A DNA stretch of 5,780 nt, from contig SABF01000107.1 in NCBI GenBank assembly GCA_009929095.1, forward strand, positions 1-5,780, in the 5' to 3' direction. Source of the stretch: Erysipelotrichia bacterium. Its GTDB lineage: Bacteria; Bacillota_I; Bacilli_A; Erysipelotrichales; Erysipelotrichaceae. Positions within the stretch are counted from its first letter, which is position 1. The number at the start of each line of letters is the position of its first letter. Positions 1 to 5,780 of this stretch are shown in pieces. A program made the position numbers and the translations under genes. The notes beneath the pieces were generated by a model that did no database searches, was not told the origin of the DNA, and saw nothing but the letters and a program-made list of their open reading frames with translations.

Positions 1-1
1 G

Positions 2-232
2 CTCTATGAAACACCCTACTTGAACAGAGAAAAAGAACTGATCACAAATCTGAAAAAGGTCAGCACAGATACAGTCACTTCGCAGTTCAAGGCAGATAGC
101 GAACAGCTGATGAATCTGTTCCAGATGACCCCGTATGCCTATCATACAGGAAATGCCGGCATCGAAAAACTCAGACAGCTGAACTGCCTGAGTCTCACAG
201 AAGAATTTAATATTACGGTGTTTGAGAAATAA
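2..232 (+). CDS. rlmA: RlmA-family 23S rRNA (guanine-N1)-methyltransferase, C-terminal end (partial)
   Basis: This frame is open from the left edge to a TAA at 230-232, so it is the last 76 residues of a protein that starts outside the window. A TTG at 20-22 could be taken as a start, but the frame continues upstream of it (LYETPY...), so it is almost certainly an internal leucine. The segment contains QLMNLFQMTPYAYHT followed by a short hydrophilic stretch and a final beta strand (EEFNITVFEK). From memory this matches the end of RlmA/TlrB-type enzymes, where an [LM]xxMTPxxW/Y motif precedes a terminal strand. Family members methylate N1 of a guanine in helix 35 of 23S rRNA (G745 or G748) using S-adenosylmethionine. 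The SAM-binding core and the N-terminal zinc-binding cysteines are not in the window, so the call rests on the tail only. The gene converges on gltD with one base between the stop codons. Confidence 0.62.
   Translation, partial: LYETPYLNREKELITNLKKVSTDTVTSQFKADSEQLMNLFQMTPYAYHTGNAGIEKLRQLNCLSLTEEFNITVFEK
164..193 (-). terminator. Intrinsic terminator of the gltBD operon, inside the methyltransferase coding end
   Basis: Read on the minus strand, ACTCAGGCAG, the loop TTCAG and CTGTCTGAGT form a 10-bp stem with a single G-U wobble (positions 187 and 175). It is followed directly by a run of T (complement of the A run at 165-169). It sits about 40 nt beyond the gltD stop codon. On the plus strand the wobble becomes an A-C mismatch and no T-run follows, so the element is directional and fits termination of gltBD, not of the methyltransferase. 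It overlaps codons of the opposing gene. The structure was found by eye and no folding energy was computed. Confidence 0.72.
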
Positions 233-233
233 T

Positions 234-1162
234 TCAGCCAATCAGAAACTGATCAGCCTGTTTTGCACAGTCAATGCCTTCCTGGATTGCCCGTACAACA
301 AGCGACTGGCCAACATGCATATCTCCGGCGGTAAAAAGATTATCCCGGACGTGACAGCCATCTGCGACAATTCTGCCGTGCTCAGAGGGAAGATCAAACG
401 CCTGGATGATACCAGTTTCACAGCCGGCAAAACCAGCTGCTATCAGAAGCAGATCACAGGGAATAGTTTCTTCAGTTCCATCTTTGTTTACAAAGACCGT
501 TTTCCCCTTTTCATCTTTCTGCAGTGACGTTTCAACAATAGTCAGAGCAGTGATGTTTCCTCTGCTGTCTGTTTCAATTGACTTTACTGTTGTATTGTAT
601 CTTCGCGGATCACTTCCGAAAACCTCAGCTGCCTCTTCCTGTCCATAATCTGTTTTTTTAATATTCGGCCATTCCGGCCATGGATTGTCAGCTGTTCTTG
701 TCAGAGGCGGCTGCGGCATGATCTCAAGTTGGATGATACTTGCACAATGCTGGCGCAGAGAGGATCCCACACAGTCATTCCCAGTATCACCGCCGCCGAC
801 AACAGCTACATGTCTGTTCTCTGCTGAAATGACTTCTGTTCCATCAAGAAGATGTTTTGTGACCTGGCGCAGATAATCCACTGCATAATATGCTCCATGC
901 GCGGGCAGTTCTGTATTCAGTTTTCTTGGCTGACGGCTTCCGCAGGCAAGTATAACTGCATCATAATCATGCCGGATCTGCTCTGCCTGAGATGGGCTTG
1001 ATATTTCTGTGCCGGTTATAAATTGAATTCCAGAAGTCCTCAGCAGTTCTTCTCTTCGGGCAATGATCTGCTTGTCCAATTTCATATTGGGAATTCCATA
1101 CATGAGCAGACCGCCAATTCGGTCGTCTTTTTCATATACGGTCACTTCATGACCGCGGCGAT
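234..1162 (-). CDS. gltD: GltD C-terminal fragment: FAD/NADPH-binding oxidoreductase domain
   Basis: In this frame, after the duplication, the protein resumes at NRRGHEVTVYEKDDRIGGLL; the first in-frame alternative start is a GTG at 1145-1143 (303 residues from there). It contains the end of the FAD Rossmann unit (GGLLMYGIPNMKL), the NADPH-binding motif VVGGGDTGNDC (glycines at about 294-296 of the restored protein), PPLTRTADNPWPEWP and DYGQEEA, typical of Bacillus-type GltD, and the C-terminal FAD motif NLFTAGD (about 446-452). I see no convincing Shine-Dalgarno in front of the GTG, so independent translation is doubtful; reinitiation after the TGA 18 nt upstream cannot be excluded. The stop at 236-234 lies one base from the convergent methyltransferase stop. 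Confidence 0.88.
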
Positions 1163-1690
1163 TCAGCCAGTCTGCCGCAGCCAGTCTGCCGCAGCCAGTC
1201 CGGCAGGACCTGAACCAATGACAGCTGCCTTTTTGCCCGTACGGATGCTGATGACAGCCGGCTGGATCATTCCCAGTTCAAATGCCTTTTCAATGATTGA
1301 GTATTCATTATCCTTAATCGCAACCGGATTCTCATTCAATCCGCAGGTACATGCTTTTTCACACAGAGCCGGGCAGACTCTTGCTGTAAATTCCGGAAAT
1401 GGATTGGTCTTTAGCAGACGCTGCAGCGCCAATTTCTCCTGTCCATGATACAGGGCATCATTGAATTCCGCTATCAGATTATTCAATGGGCAGCCGACAG
1501 CCTTCCCCTCCAGCAATTGACCCCACTGGCAGCCTGGCACACCGCAGTTCATGCAGCGTGCAGCCTGTCTGCACTGTTCCTTTTCAGAAATCGCAATGCG
1601 AAACTCATTAAAGTCTTTCAAACGTTCAGATATTTTTCGTTCGGTTTTATCCATGCGAGGATAATCAATAAATCCAGTCAGGCTGCCCAT
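1163..1690 (-). CDS. gltD: GltD N-terminal fragment: Fe-S domain and start of the FAD Rossmann fold
   Basis: This 175-residue reading frame holds the adrenodoxin-reductase-like Fe-S domain. Cysteines at 40, 46, 49, 54 and 67 lie in RCMNCGVPGCQW and VGCPLNN, and those at 106, 110, 114 and 116 lie in VCPALCEKACTC. In the family these two groups supply the ligands of two [4Fe-4S] clusters; which cysteine binds which cluster is inferred by similarity. The first FAD-binding motif, GSGPAG (159-164), is intact. The authentic sequence ends at about Leu171 (AADWL), after which the repeat adds RQTG and a TGA stop at 1165-1163. A product ending here would have Fe-S ligands but no complete flavin or NADPH site, so it could not carry electrons from NADPH. 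Confidence 0.9.
   Translation of the reverse strand: MGSLTGFIDYPRMDKTERKISERLKDFNEFRIAISEKEQCRQAARCMNCGVPGCQWGQLLEGKAVGCPLNNLIAEFNDALYHGQEKLALQRLLKTNPFPEFTARVCPALCEKACTCGLNENPVAIKDNEYSIIEKAFELGMIQPAVISIRTGKKAAVIGSGPAGLAAADWLRQTG
1164..1200 (-). repeat. 14-bp tandem duplication (2.6 copies) that frameshifts gltD
   Basis: The plus strand is perfectly periodic with period 14 from 1164 to 1200 (unit cagccagtctgccg), and the pattern breaks at both ends (1163 versus 1177, and 1187 versus 1201). On the coding strand this reads CTGGCTGCGGCAGA twice and then CTGGCTG. With one unit removed, the remaining sequence still has two 9-bp copies of CAGCCAGTC separated by 5 bp. That is a plausible slippage substrate that could have produced the duplication. 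Fourteen bases shift the frame and create the TGA at 1165-1163. Confidence 0.95.
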
Positions 1691-1691
1691 G

Positions 1692-4600
1692 TCATCGTCC
1701 GCCTTTCGCAATATTGAAAGCTTCCAGTTCTGCTTCACTGCGAGTCATTCCCTTTTCTTCAAAATCATGTATACGTTTCATCATCTTCTGATATTCCATC
1801 GGAACAATTCTTTTAAAATGGCATATTTCCTCATCAAAGCGTTTTAGAATTCTTGCGCCAAGCAAAGAACCAGTGCGCATAATATGCTCATTCAAAAGAA
1901 TCCGAATCATTTCAGAATCGTGTTTCTCGGATACTTCATCCATACGGATCATGCTGGTGTTCAGCGATGCATACAGTGTATTCAAAGGATCATAGACATA
2001 AGCAGTTCCGCCGCTCATACCAGCCGCTAGATTTCTACCAACCTGACCAAGAATCAGTACCGTACCGCCAGTCATATATTCCAGGCCATGTTCTCCGCAG
2101 CCTTCACACACCGCAAGTGCACCGGAATTTCGCACTGCAAAACGCTCACCAGCCATGCCGGAGATAAATATTTTTCCAGAAGTGGCACCATACAGTGCAA
2201 CATTTCCGATTAGAATACTAGATCCCGGATCGTAGATGACATCTTGTTCATTTTTAACAGCAATGATACCTCCGGACAGACCTTTTCCCAGATAGTCATT
2301 GCAGTCACCCGTAAGATTCAAAGTAAGTCCTCGGGGAATGAATGCGCCAAAACTCTGACCTCCGCTTCCGCTGCAGTCGATCGAAAATGTATCATCCCTG
2401 AGACCATGCGAATATCTGCGGGTGATTTGAGATCCCAGAAAAGCGCCAAAAGAACGATCAGTATTCTGCAGATGCACTGATCGATTCCAGTGCATCTGTT
2501 TTTCCAGAGCTTTGCGGAATGATTCATCAATCAATGCAGCATCTGCACGACTGTTGAGTTTAAAATCATAGAAATCTTTTGAAGCATATACTTCATGAGA
2601 GTCAGCGTATGCAAGCATCCTGGAAAGATCCAGTCCTGCCGTCTCACGGCTTTGTTCCAGGATATCTGTACGTCCAATCATTTCATCCATCGTATGAAAG
2701 CCAAGTTCTGCCATATAGTGCCTTACGTCATCCGCCAGAAAGTTAATCAGATTAATAACATGCTCCGGTGTGCCGGCAAAGCGTTCTCTCAATTCCGGAT
2801 TCTGTGTGCATATACCGACTGGACAGGTATCCAGACTGCATACCCGCATCATGACACATCCAAGACTTACCAGCAGGATTGATCCAAAACCATACTCCTC
2901 AGCACCAAGCAGTGCTGCCATGACAATATCTCTGCCGCACAGCAGTTTGCCATCTGTTTCCAAAATTACTCTGCTTCTCAAACCATTGAGCGTCAATGCC
3001 TGCTGCGCTTCGGCAATGCCGAGTTCCCATGGCAATCCAGCATGATAGACAGCGTTCTTCGGCGCCGCTCCAGTGCCCCCGTCAAAACCGGAGATCAAAA
3101 TAATCTGAGCTCCTGCCTTGGCGACTCCAGCCGCAACCGTTCCAACACCAAGCTGAGATGCAAGCTTCACATTGATGCGTGCATTGTCATTCGCACATTT
3201 CAGATCATAGATCAGCTGTGCAAGATCTTCGATGGAATAGATATCGTGATGCGGCGGAGGTGAAATCAGTGTGACTCCTGGTGTTGCATGTCTTGCGTCA
3301 GCAATCCAAGGATAAACTTTCGAGCCGGGCAGCTGACCTCCCTCTCCGGGTTTTGCCCCCTGAGCCATTTTGATTTGAATTTCTTCCGCGTGATTTAGAT
3401 AATCAGATGTCACACCAAATCGTGCAGAAGCAACCTGCTTAATCTTTGAGCATCGATTATCACCGTTTTCTGATGTGATATAACACTGTTCTTCTTCTCC
3501 GCCTTCCCCAGAATTGGAACGGGCATTCAGTCGATTCATGGCAATGGCAATCGCATCATGTGCTTCTCTGGAAAGTGCTCCATATGACATTGCTCCCGCC
3601 TTGAAGCGAGCAATTATTTTCTCTTTTGGTTCTACTTCATCAAGTGGAATTGATTTCTGCGGTTTAAAAGACAGACAGCCTCTTAAGCGCATTTTCTTTT
3701 CCATATGTTCTATGGAAGAAACGTATTGTTCATATGATGCCCTATCGTTGCTGCGAACTGCTTTCTGCAAAAGATGAATTGTATTAGGATTGAATAAATG
3801 TATTTCCTGATGTGAACGCAGCCGATGTGCTCCGCGCGAGTCTTCTGTAAGGCTGACGGTACGGCCGAATGGATCAAATACCCGGCTGTGCTGCTCATCT
3901 GTCTTTCGCTCAATGTCCTTTAGTGTCCAGCCGCCAATTCTGCTGATTGGCTGATTGAAATACTTCGATGTAACTTCTTCCGACAATCCGATTGCCTCAA
4001 AATTCTGTGATCCCATATAAGACTGAATCGTTGAAATGCCCATCTTGGATGCAATCTTGACAATGCCTTTTAGAAGACCCATGTCATAGTCTTTGACCGC
4101 CGCATAATAGTCCTTATTCAAGCAGCCTTCATCGATCAGCTGTCGAATGCAGTCATGCGCAAGATAAGGATTGACGGCACTTGCACCATAGCCAAGCAGT
4201 ACCGCCAGGTGATGAACTTCTCTTGGTTCTGCGCTTTCAAGGATCAGTGCACAGCTCATGCGTTTTCTGGTTCGGACCAGATACTGGTTTAATCCAGATA
4301 TAGCAAGCAGAGATGGCATCGGCACATGATTTTCATCAACACCGCGATCGGAAAGAATTAAAATATTGCAGCCGGCCTTCAGCAGTTTATCTGCCTCATT
4401 AAACAGATGATCGAGGGCCTTTTCCAAAGCAGTATTTTTGTAGTACAGCATGCTCAGTTCACCAATTTTAAATCCGTCTGCGTGCATGCCGCGTATTTTC
4501 AGCACATCTAAATTGCTCAGAATCGGATTCTCAATTTTCAGTACATGACAGTTTGCCGCCGAATCTTCCAGAAGATTTCCATCTCTGCCTAGATATACGC

Positions 4601-5780
4601 AGGAAGAAGTGACGCATTCCTCACGGATAGAATCAATTGGCGGATTAGTAACCTGAGCAAATGACTGCTGAAAGAAATTGAACAGCGGCTGATATCGATC
4701 AGAAAGACAGGCCAGCGGAATATCATCGCCCATGGAGACAGTAGGTTCTTTGCCATCCAGTGCAAGAGGCTGAATATAATCATGAAGATCCTCATAGGAA
4801 TAATCAAAAATCTTCTTCTGTTTCTGCAGTTCCGTTCCAGTGATTTCAGCTGTCCTCTTGTTGGGAATCTTCAGATCTTTCAGCATCAGCAGATTTGAAT
4901 TCAGCCATTCACCATAAGGATGTTCGGATGCATAGCTATTCTTGATTTCTTCATCCGATATGATTCTTCTTGACCTGGTATCCACCAGCAGCATCTTTCC
5001 AGGCCGCAGACGATCTTTGCGGATGATATGCTCCGCAGGGATATCCAATACACCGACTTCACTGGAAAGAATAACTCTTCCATCATCGGTCACATAGTAG
5101 CGGGAAGGACGAAGACCGTTTCGATCCAGCACTGCTCCTACAATGTCACCATCAGAGAAGACTATATTGGCCGGACCGTCCCATGGTTCCATCAGCGTTG
5201 CATTATACTCATAGAAATCATGGCGATTACGATTCATATAACAATTATTCTGCCAGGCTTCCGGAATCAGTTCCATCACTGCTTTAGCAAGATCTGTTCC
5301 GCACATCATCATGAATTCCAATGTATTATCCAGCATGGCACTGTCGCTTCCATTCACATTGACAACCGGATATAGTTCTTCCAGATTCCGCATAATAGAA
5401 GAAGACATGACTTCTTCACGGGAAAGCATCTTGGCCGCATTCCCCTTAATTGTATTGATCTCGCCATTATGCATGATATAGCGATTGGGATGTGCCCGAC
5501 TCCAGCTTGGCATAGTATTGGTGCTGAAACGGGAATGCACAAGTGCAAGACAGGAAATATAATCTTCCTGCTTGAAGTTATAGTCCCATGAATGACCTGC
5601 ACTGAATGCCCTGAACATATTTTCATCATGTTGATCAGCCCATAAAAATGCCGTCATGTGCAAAGTTCTAAGGTTTGTCATGCACTTTACACGGTTTGCA
5701 TACTCTCGAGCCGATGATAATGAAGGCAAAAGTATCGACACCAACAAAGAGATTATTGCAATAACCACCAGTAACTCAAT
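1692..5780 (-). CDS. gltB: Glutamate synthase large subunit GltB, N-terminally truncated and fused to a prepilin N-terminus
   Basis: GltB makes two glutamates from glutamine and 2-oxoglutarate. The frame is open to the right edge; the GTG at 5768-5766 is only a formal start, and residues below count from it. GltB homology begins near residue 63-66 (about 5575). The remaining class II amidotransferase part has LVHSRFSTNT (76-85), HNGEINTIKGN (100-110) and GSDSAMLDN (140-148). The central domain follows to about 700. The FMN-binding synthase barrel (about 715-1060) has RFKAGAMSYGALS, GAKPGEGGQLPG and SGFDGGTGAAP, with [3Fe-4S] cysteines 971, 977 and 982 in C-x5-C-x4-C. The glycine-rich C-terminal beta-helix spans about 1130-1280. 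The family is about 1480-1530 residues long; here about 200 N-terminal residues are missing, including the Cys1 nucleophile, so glutaminase activity would be lost. The rest has no stops or visible missing motifs. gltD follows after one base. No promoter is visible because the true 5' end is absent. Confidence 0.95.
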   Translation of the reverse strand: MELLVVIAIISLLVSILLPSLSSAREYANRVKCMTNLRTLHMTAFLWADQHDENMFRAFSAGHSWDYNFKQEDYISCLALVHSRFSTNTMPSWSRAHPNRYIMHNGEINTIKGNAAKMLSREEVMSSSIMRNLEELYPVVNVNGSDSAMLDNTLEFMMMCGTDLAKAVMELIPEAWQNNCYMNRNRHDFYEYNATLMEPWDGPANIVFSDGDIVGAVLDRNGLRPSRYYVTDDGRVILSSEVGVLDIPAEHIIRKDRLRPGKMLLVDTRSRRIISDEEIKNSYASEHPYGEWLNSNLLMLKDLKIPNKRTAEITGTELQKQKKIFDYSYEDLHDYIQPLALDGKEPTVSMGDDIPLACLSDRYQPLFNFFQQSFAQVTNPPIDSIREECVTSSCVYLGRDGNLLEDSAANCHVLKIENPILSNLDVLKIRGMHADGFKIGELSMLYYKNTALEKALDHLFNEADKLLKAGCNILILSDRGVDENHVPMPSLLAISGLNQYLVRTRKRMSCALILESAEPREVHHLAVLLGYGASAVNPYLAHDCIRQLIDEGCLNKDYYAAVKDYDMGLLKGIVKIASKMGISTIQSYMGSQNFEAIGLSEEVTSKYFNQPISRIGGWTLKDIERKTDEQHSRVFDPFGRTVSLTEDSRGAHRLRSHQEIHLFNPNTIHLLQKAVRSNDRASYEQYVSSIEHMEKKMRLRGCLSFKPQKSIPLDEVEPKEKIIARFKAGAMSYGALSREAHDAIAIAMNRLNARSNSGEGGEEEQCYITSENGDNRCSKIKQVASARFGVTSDYLNHAEEIQIKMAQGAKPGEGGQLPGSKVYPWIADARHATPGVTLISPPPHHDIYSIEDLAQLIYDLKCANDNARINVKLASQLGVGTVAAGVAKAGAQIILISGFDGGTGAAPKNAVYHAGLPWELGIAEAQQALTLNGLRSRVILETDGKLLCGRDIVMAALLGAEEYGFGSILLVSLGCVMMRVCSLDTCPVGICTQNPELRERFAGTPEHVINLINFLADDVRHYMAELGFHTMDEMIGRTDILEQSRETAGLDLSRMLAYADSHEVYASKDFYDFKLNSRADAALIDESFRKALEKQMHWNRSVHLQNTDRSFGAFLGSQITRRYSHGLRDDTFSIDCSGSGGQSFGAFIPRGLTLNLTGDCNDYLGKGLSGGIIAVKNEQDVIYDPGSSILIGNVALYGATSGKIFISGMAGERFAVRNSGALAVCEGCGEHGLEYMTGGTVLILGQVGRNLAAGMSGGTAYVYDPLNTLYASLNTSMIRMDEVSEKHDSEMIRILLNEHIMRTGSLLGARILKRFDEEICHFKRIVPMEYQKMMKRIHDFEEKGMTRSEAELEAFNIAKGGR
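1699..1707 (-). promoter_or_regulatory. Shine-Dalgarno of gltD
   Basis: The minus strand reads GAAAGGCGG here, 8 nt before the ATG at 1690-1688. It lies inside the last codons of gltB (AKGGR). It decides the gltD start: the nearby ATG at 1695-1693, which overlaps the gltB TGA as ATGA, is in the wrong frame for GltD. The TGA-C-ATG arrangement indicates translational coupling of gltB and gltD. Confidence 0.7.
5589..5780 (-). CDS. Prepilin-type (type IV pilin/pseudopilin-like) N-terminal segment joined in frame to gltB
   Basis: From the right edge the minus strand encodes IELLVVIAIISLLVSILLPSL, then SSAREYANRVKCMTNLR, then FLWADQHDEN. This is the class III signal/transmembrane helix of type IV pilins from about mature position +4, including the conserved Glu at +5. 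The preceding prepilin peptidase site (G-F-T-L) lies outside the window. The LLPSL-xxAR-x6-CMTNLRxL pattern followed by a D/N-rich FLWADQHDEN resembles the large families of such proteins in Planctomycetota, Lentisphaerota and Verrucomicrobiota; this is from memory. Seven of ten leucine codons here are TTG or TTA, against one of twelve in the adjoining gltB stretch (residues 71-220), which suggests a different genomic origin. The left boundary is approximate (about 5570-5595). Confidence 0.8.

Larger units (their letters stand above)
234..1690 (-). pseudogene. gltD: Glutamate synthase small subunit GltD, disrupted by a 14-bp tandem duplication
   Basis: GltD is the FAD- and Fe-S-containing subunit of bacterial NADPH-GOGAT. 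It oxidises NADPH and passes electrons to the FMN site of GltB in the cytoplasm. The start is taken as the ATG at 1690-1688 because the protein then begins MGSLTGFIDYPR, typical of the family, with a Shine-Dalgarno 8 nt upstream; an upstream TTG/ATG-like extension to 1738 only reads into the end of gltB. The frame stops at 1163-1165, and the rest of the protein continues in another frame to 234. Deleting one copy of the 14-bp repeat at 1164-1200 joins AADWL to NRRGHEVTVYEK and gives 480 residues, the normal GltD length (about 470-495), with every recognisable motif present. No other damage is visible, so the lesion is recent or a sequence error. gltB lies immediately upstream. Confidence 0.93.

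Noticed and set aside
241..264. Small hairpin ATCAG-AAA-CTGAT followed by a short TTTT on the plus strand, as a terminator for the methyltransferase.
   Set aside because: The stem is only 5 bp, the T-run is 4 long and starts about 8 nt after the stem, and it lies in conserved gltD codons (ADQFLIG). It is too weak to call.
1163..1200. Programmed ribosomal frameshifting as the reason for two gltD frames.
   Set aside because: There is no slippery heptamer or stimulatory structure I can recognise, GltD is not known to use recoding, and the break is fully explained by an exact 14-bp duplication.
1023..1448. Plus-strand open frames inside gltD and gltB, the largest 141 codons, plus many of 60-115 codons.
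   Set aside because: They lie antisense to strongly conserved coding sequence, show no recognisable domains or ribosome sites, and look like shadows of the minus-strand genes.
1691..1738. A longer GltD starting at 1738 (16 extra N-terminal residues).
   Set aside because: The extra residues are out-of-frame reading of the end of gltB. The ATG at 1690 has a good Shine-Dalgarno and gives the typical MGSLTGFIDYPR start.
5589..5768. A new protein family: membrane-anchored, pilin-fused glutamate synthase.
   Set aside because: The fusion removes the glutaminase active site, sits near the window edge, and changes codon preference at the join, so an artefactual or disruptive join is more likely than a functional fusion. 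It is kept as a finding to test rather than as a function.
1..5780. CRISPR arrays, insertion sequences, tRNA or rRNA genes, riboswitches.
   Set aside because: Apart from the 37-bp run in gltD I saw no spaced direct repeats, transposase-like protein, terminal inverted repeats or structured RNA; nearly all bases are accounted for by coding sequence.

Overview
The window carries a glutamate synthase (NADPH-GOGAT) operon, gltB then gltD, on the minus strand. Convergent to it at the left edge is the 3' end of a plus-strand gene that looks like a 23S rRNA guanine-N1 methyltransferase (RlmA family). The GltB and GltD sequences are of the kind found in anaerobic Bacillota (Clostridia/Erysipelotrichia-like). 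GltD has the PPxxRxADNPWPEWP and DYGQEEA motifs of the Bacillus-type subunit, and GltB has the compact clostridial HSRFSTNT and HNGEINTIKGN motifs. The phylum call is an inference from motif recall, not from a search.

Layout from left to right: 2-232 (+), methyltransferase C-terminus; 234-1690 (-), gltD, broken in two; 1692-about 5575 (-), gltB without its N-terminus; about 5590-5780 (-), a stretch encoding the start of a type IV prepilin-like protein that runs in frame into gltB. gltB and gltD are one nucleotide apart and must be co-transcribed from right to left. gltD and the methyltransferase end one nucleotide apart. The operon's apparent intrinsic terminator lies inside the last codons of the methyltransferase gene.

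Two lesions dominate. First, gltD contains a 14-bp tandem duplication just after its FAD-binding motif. Removing one copy restores a perfect 480-residue GltD, so the break is recent or a sequence error. Second, the first roughly 200 residues of GltB, including the catalytic N-terminal cysteine of the glutaminase domain, are absent. In their place is the class III signal/transmembrane helix of a planctomycete- or Lentisphaerae-type prepilin. Its leucine codon use differs from gltB, and the join is less than 220 bp from the window edge, so a chimeric join (assembly or amplification) is the leading explanation. A real rearrangement is the alternative.

If intact, GltB would release ammonia from glutamine and pass it to the FMN/3Fe-4S synthase site to turn 2-oxoglutarate into glutamate, with electrons delivered from NADPH through GltD. 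As written, neither subunit is complete. I see no new defence system, mobile element, CRISPR array or RNA gene here. The remaining open frames on either strand are shadows of these genes.
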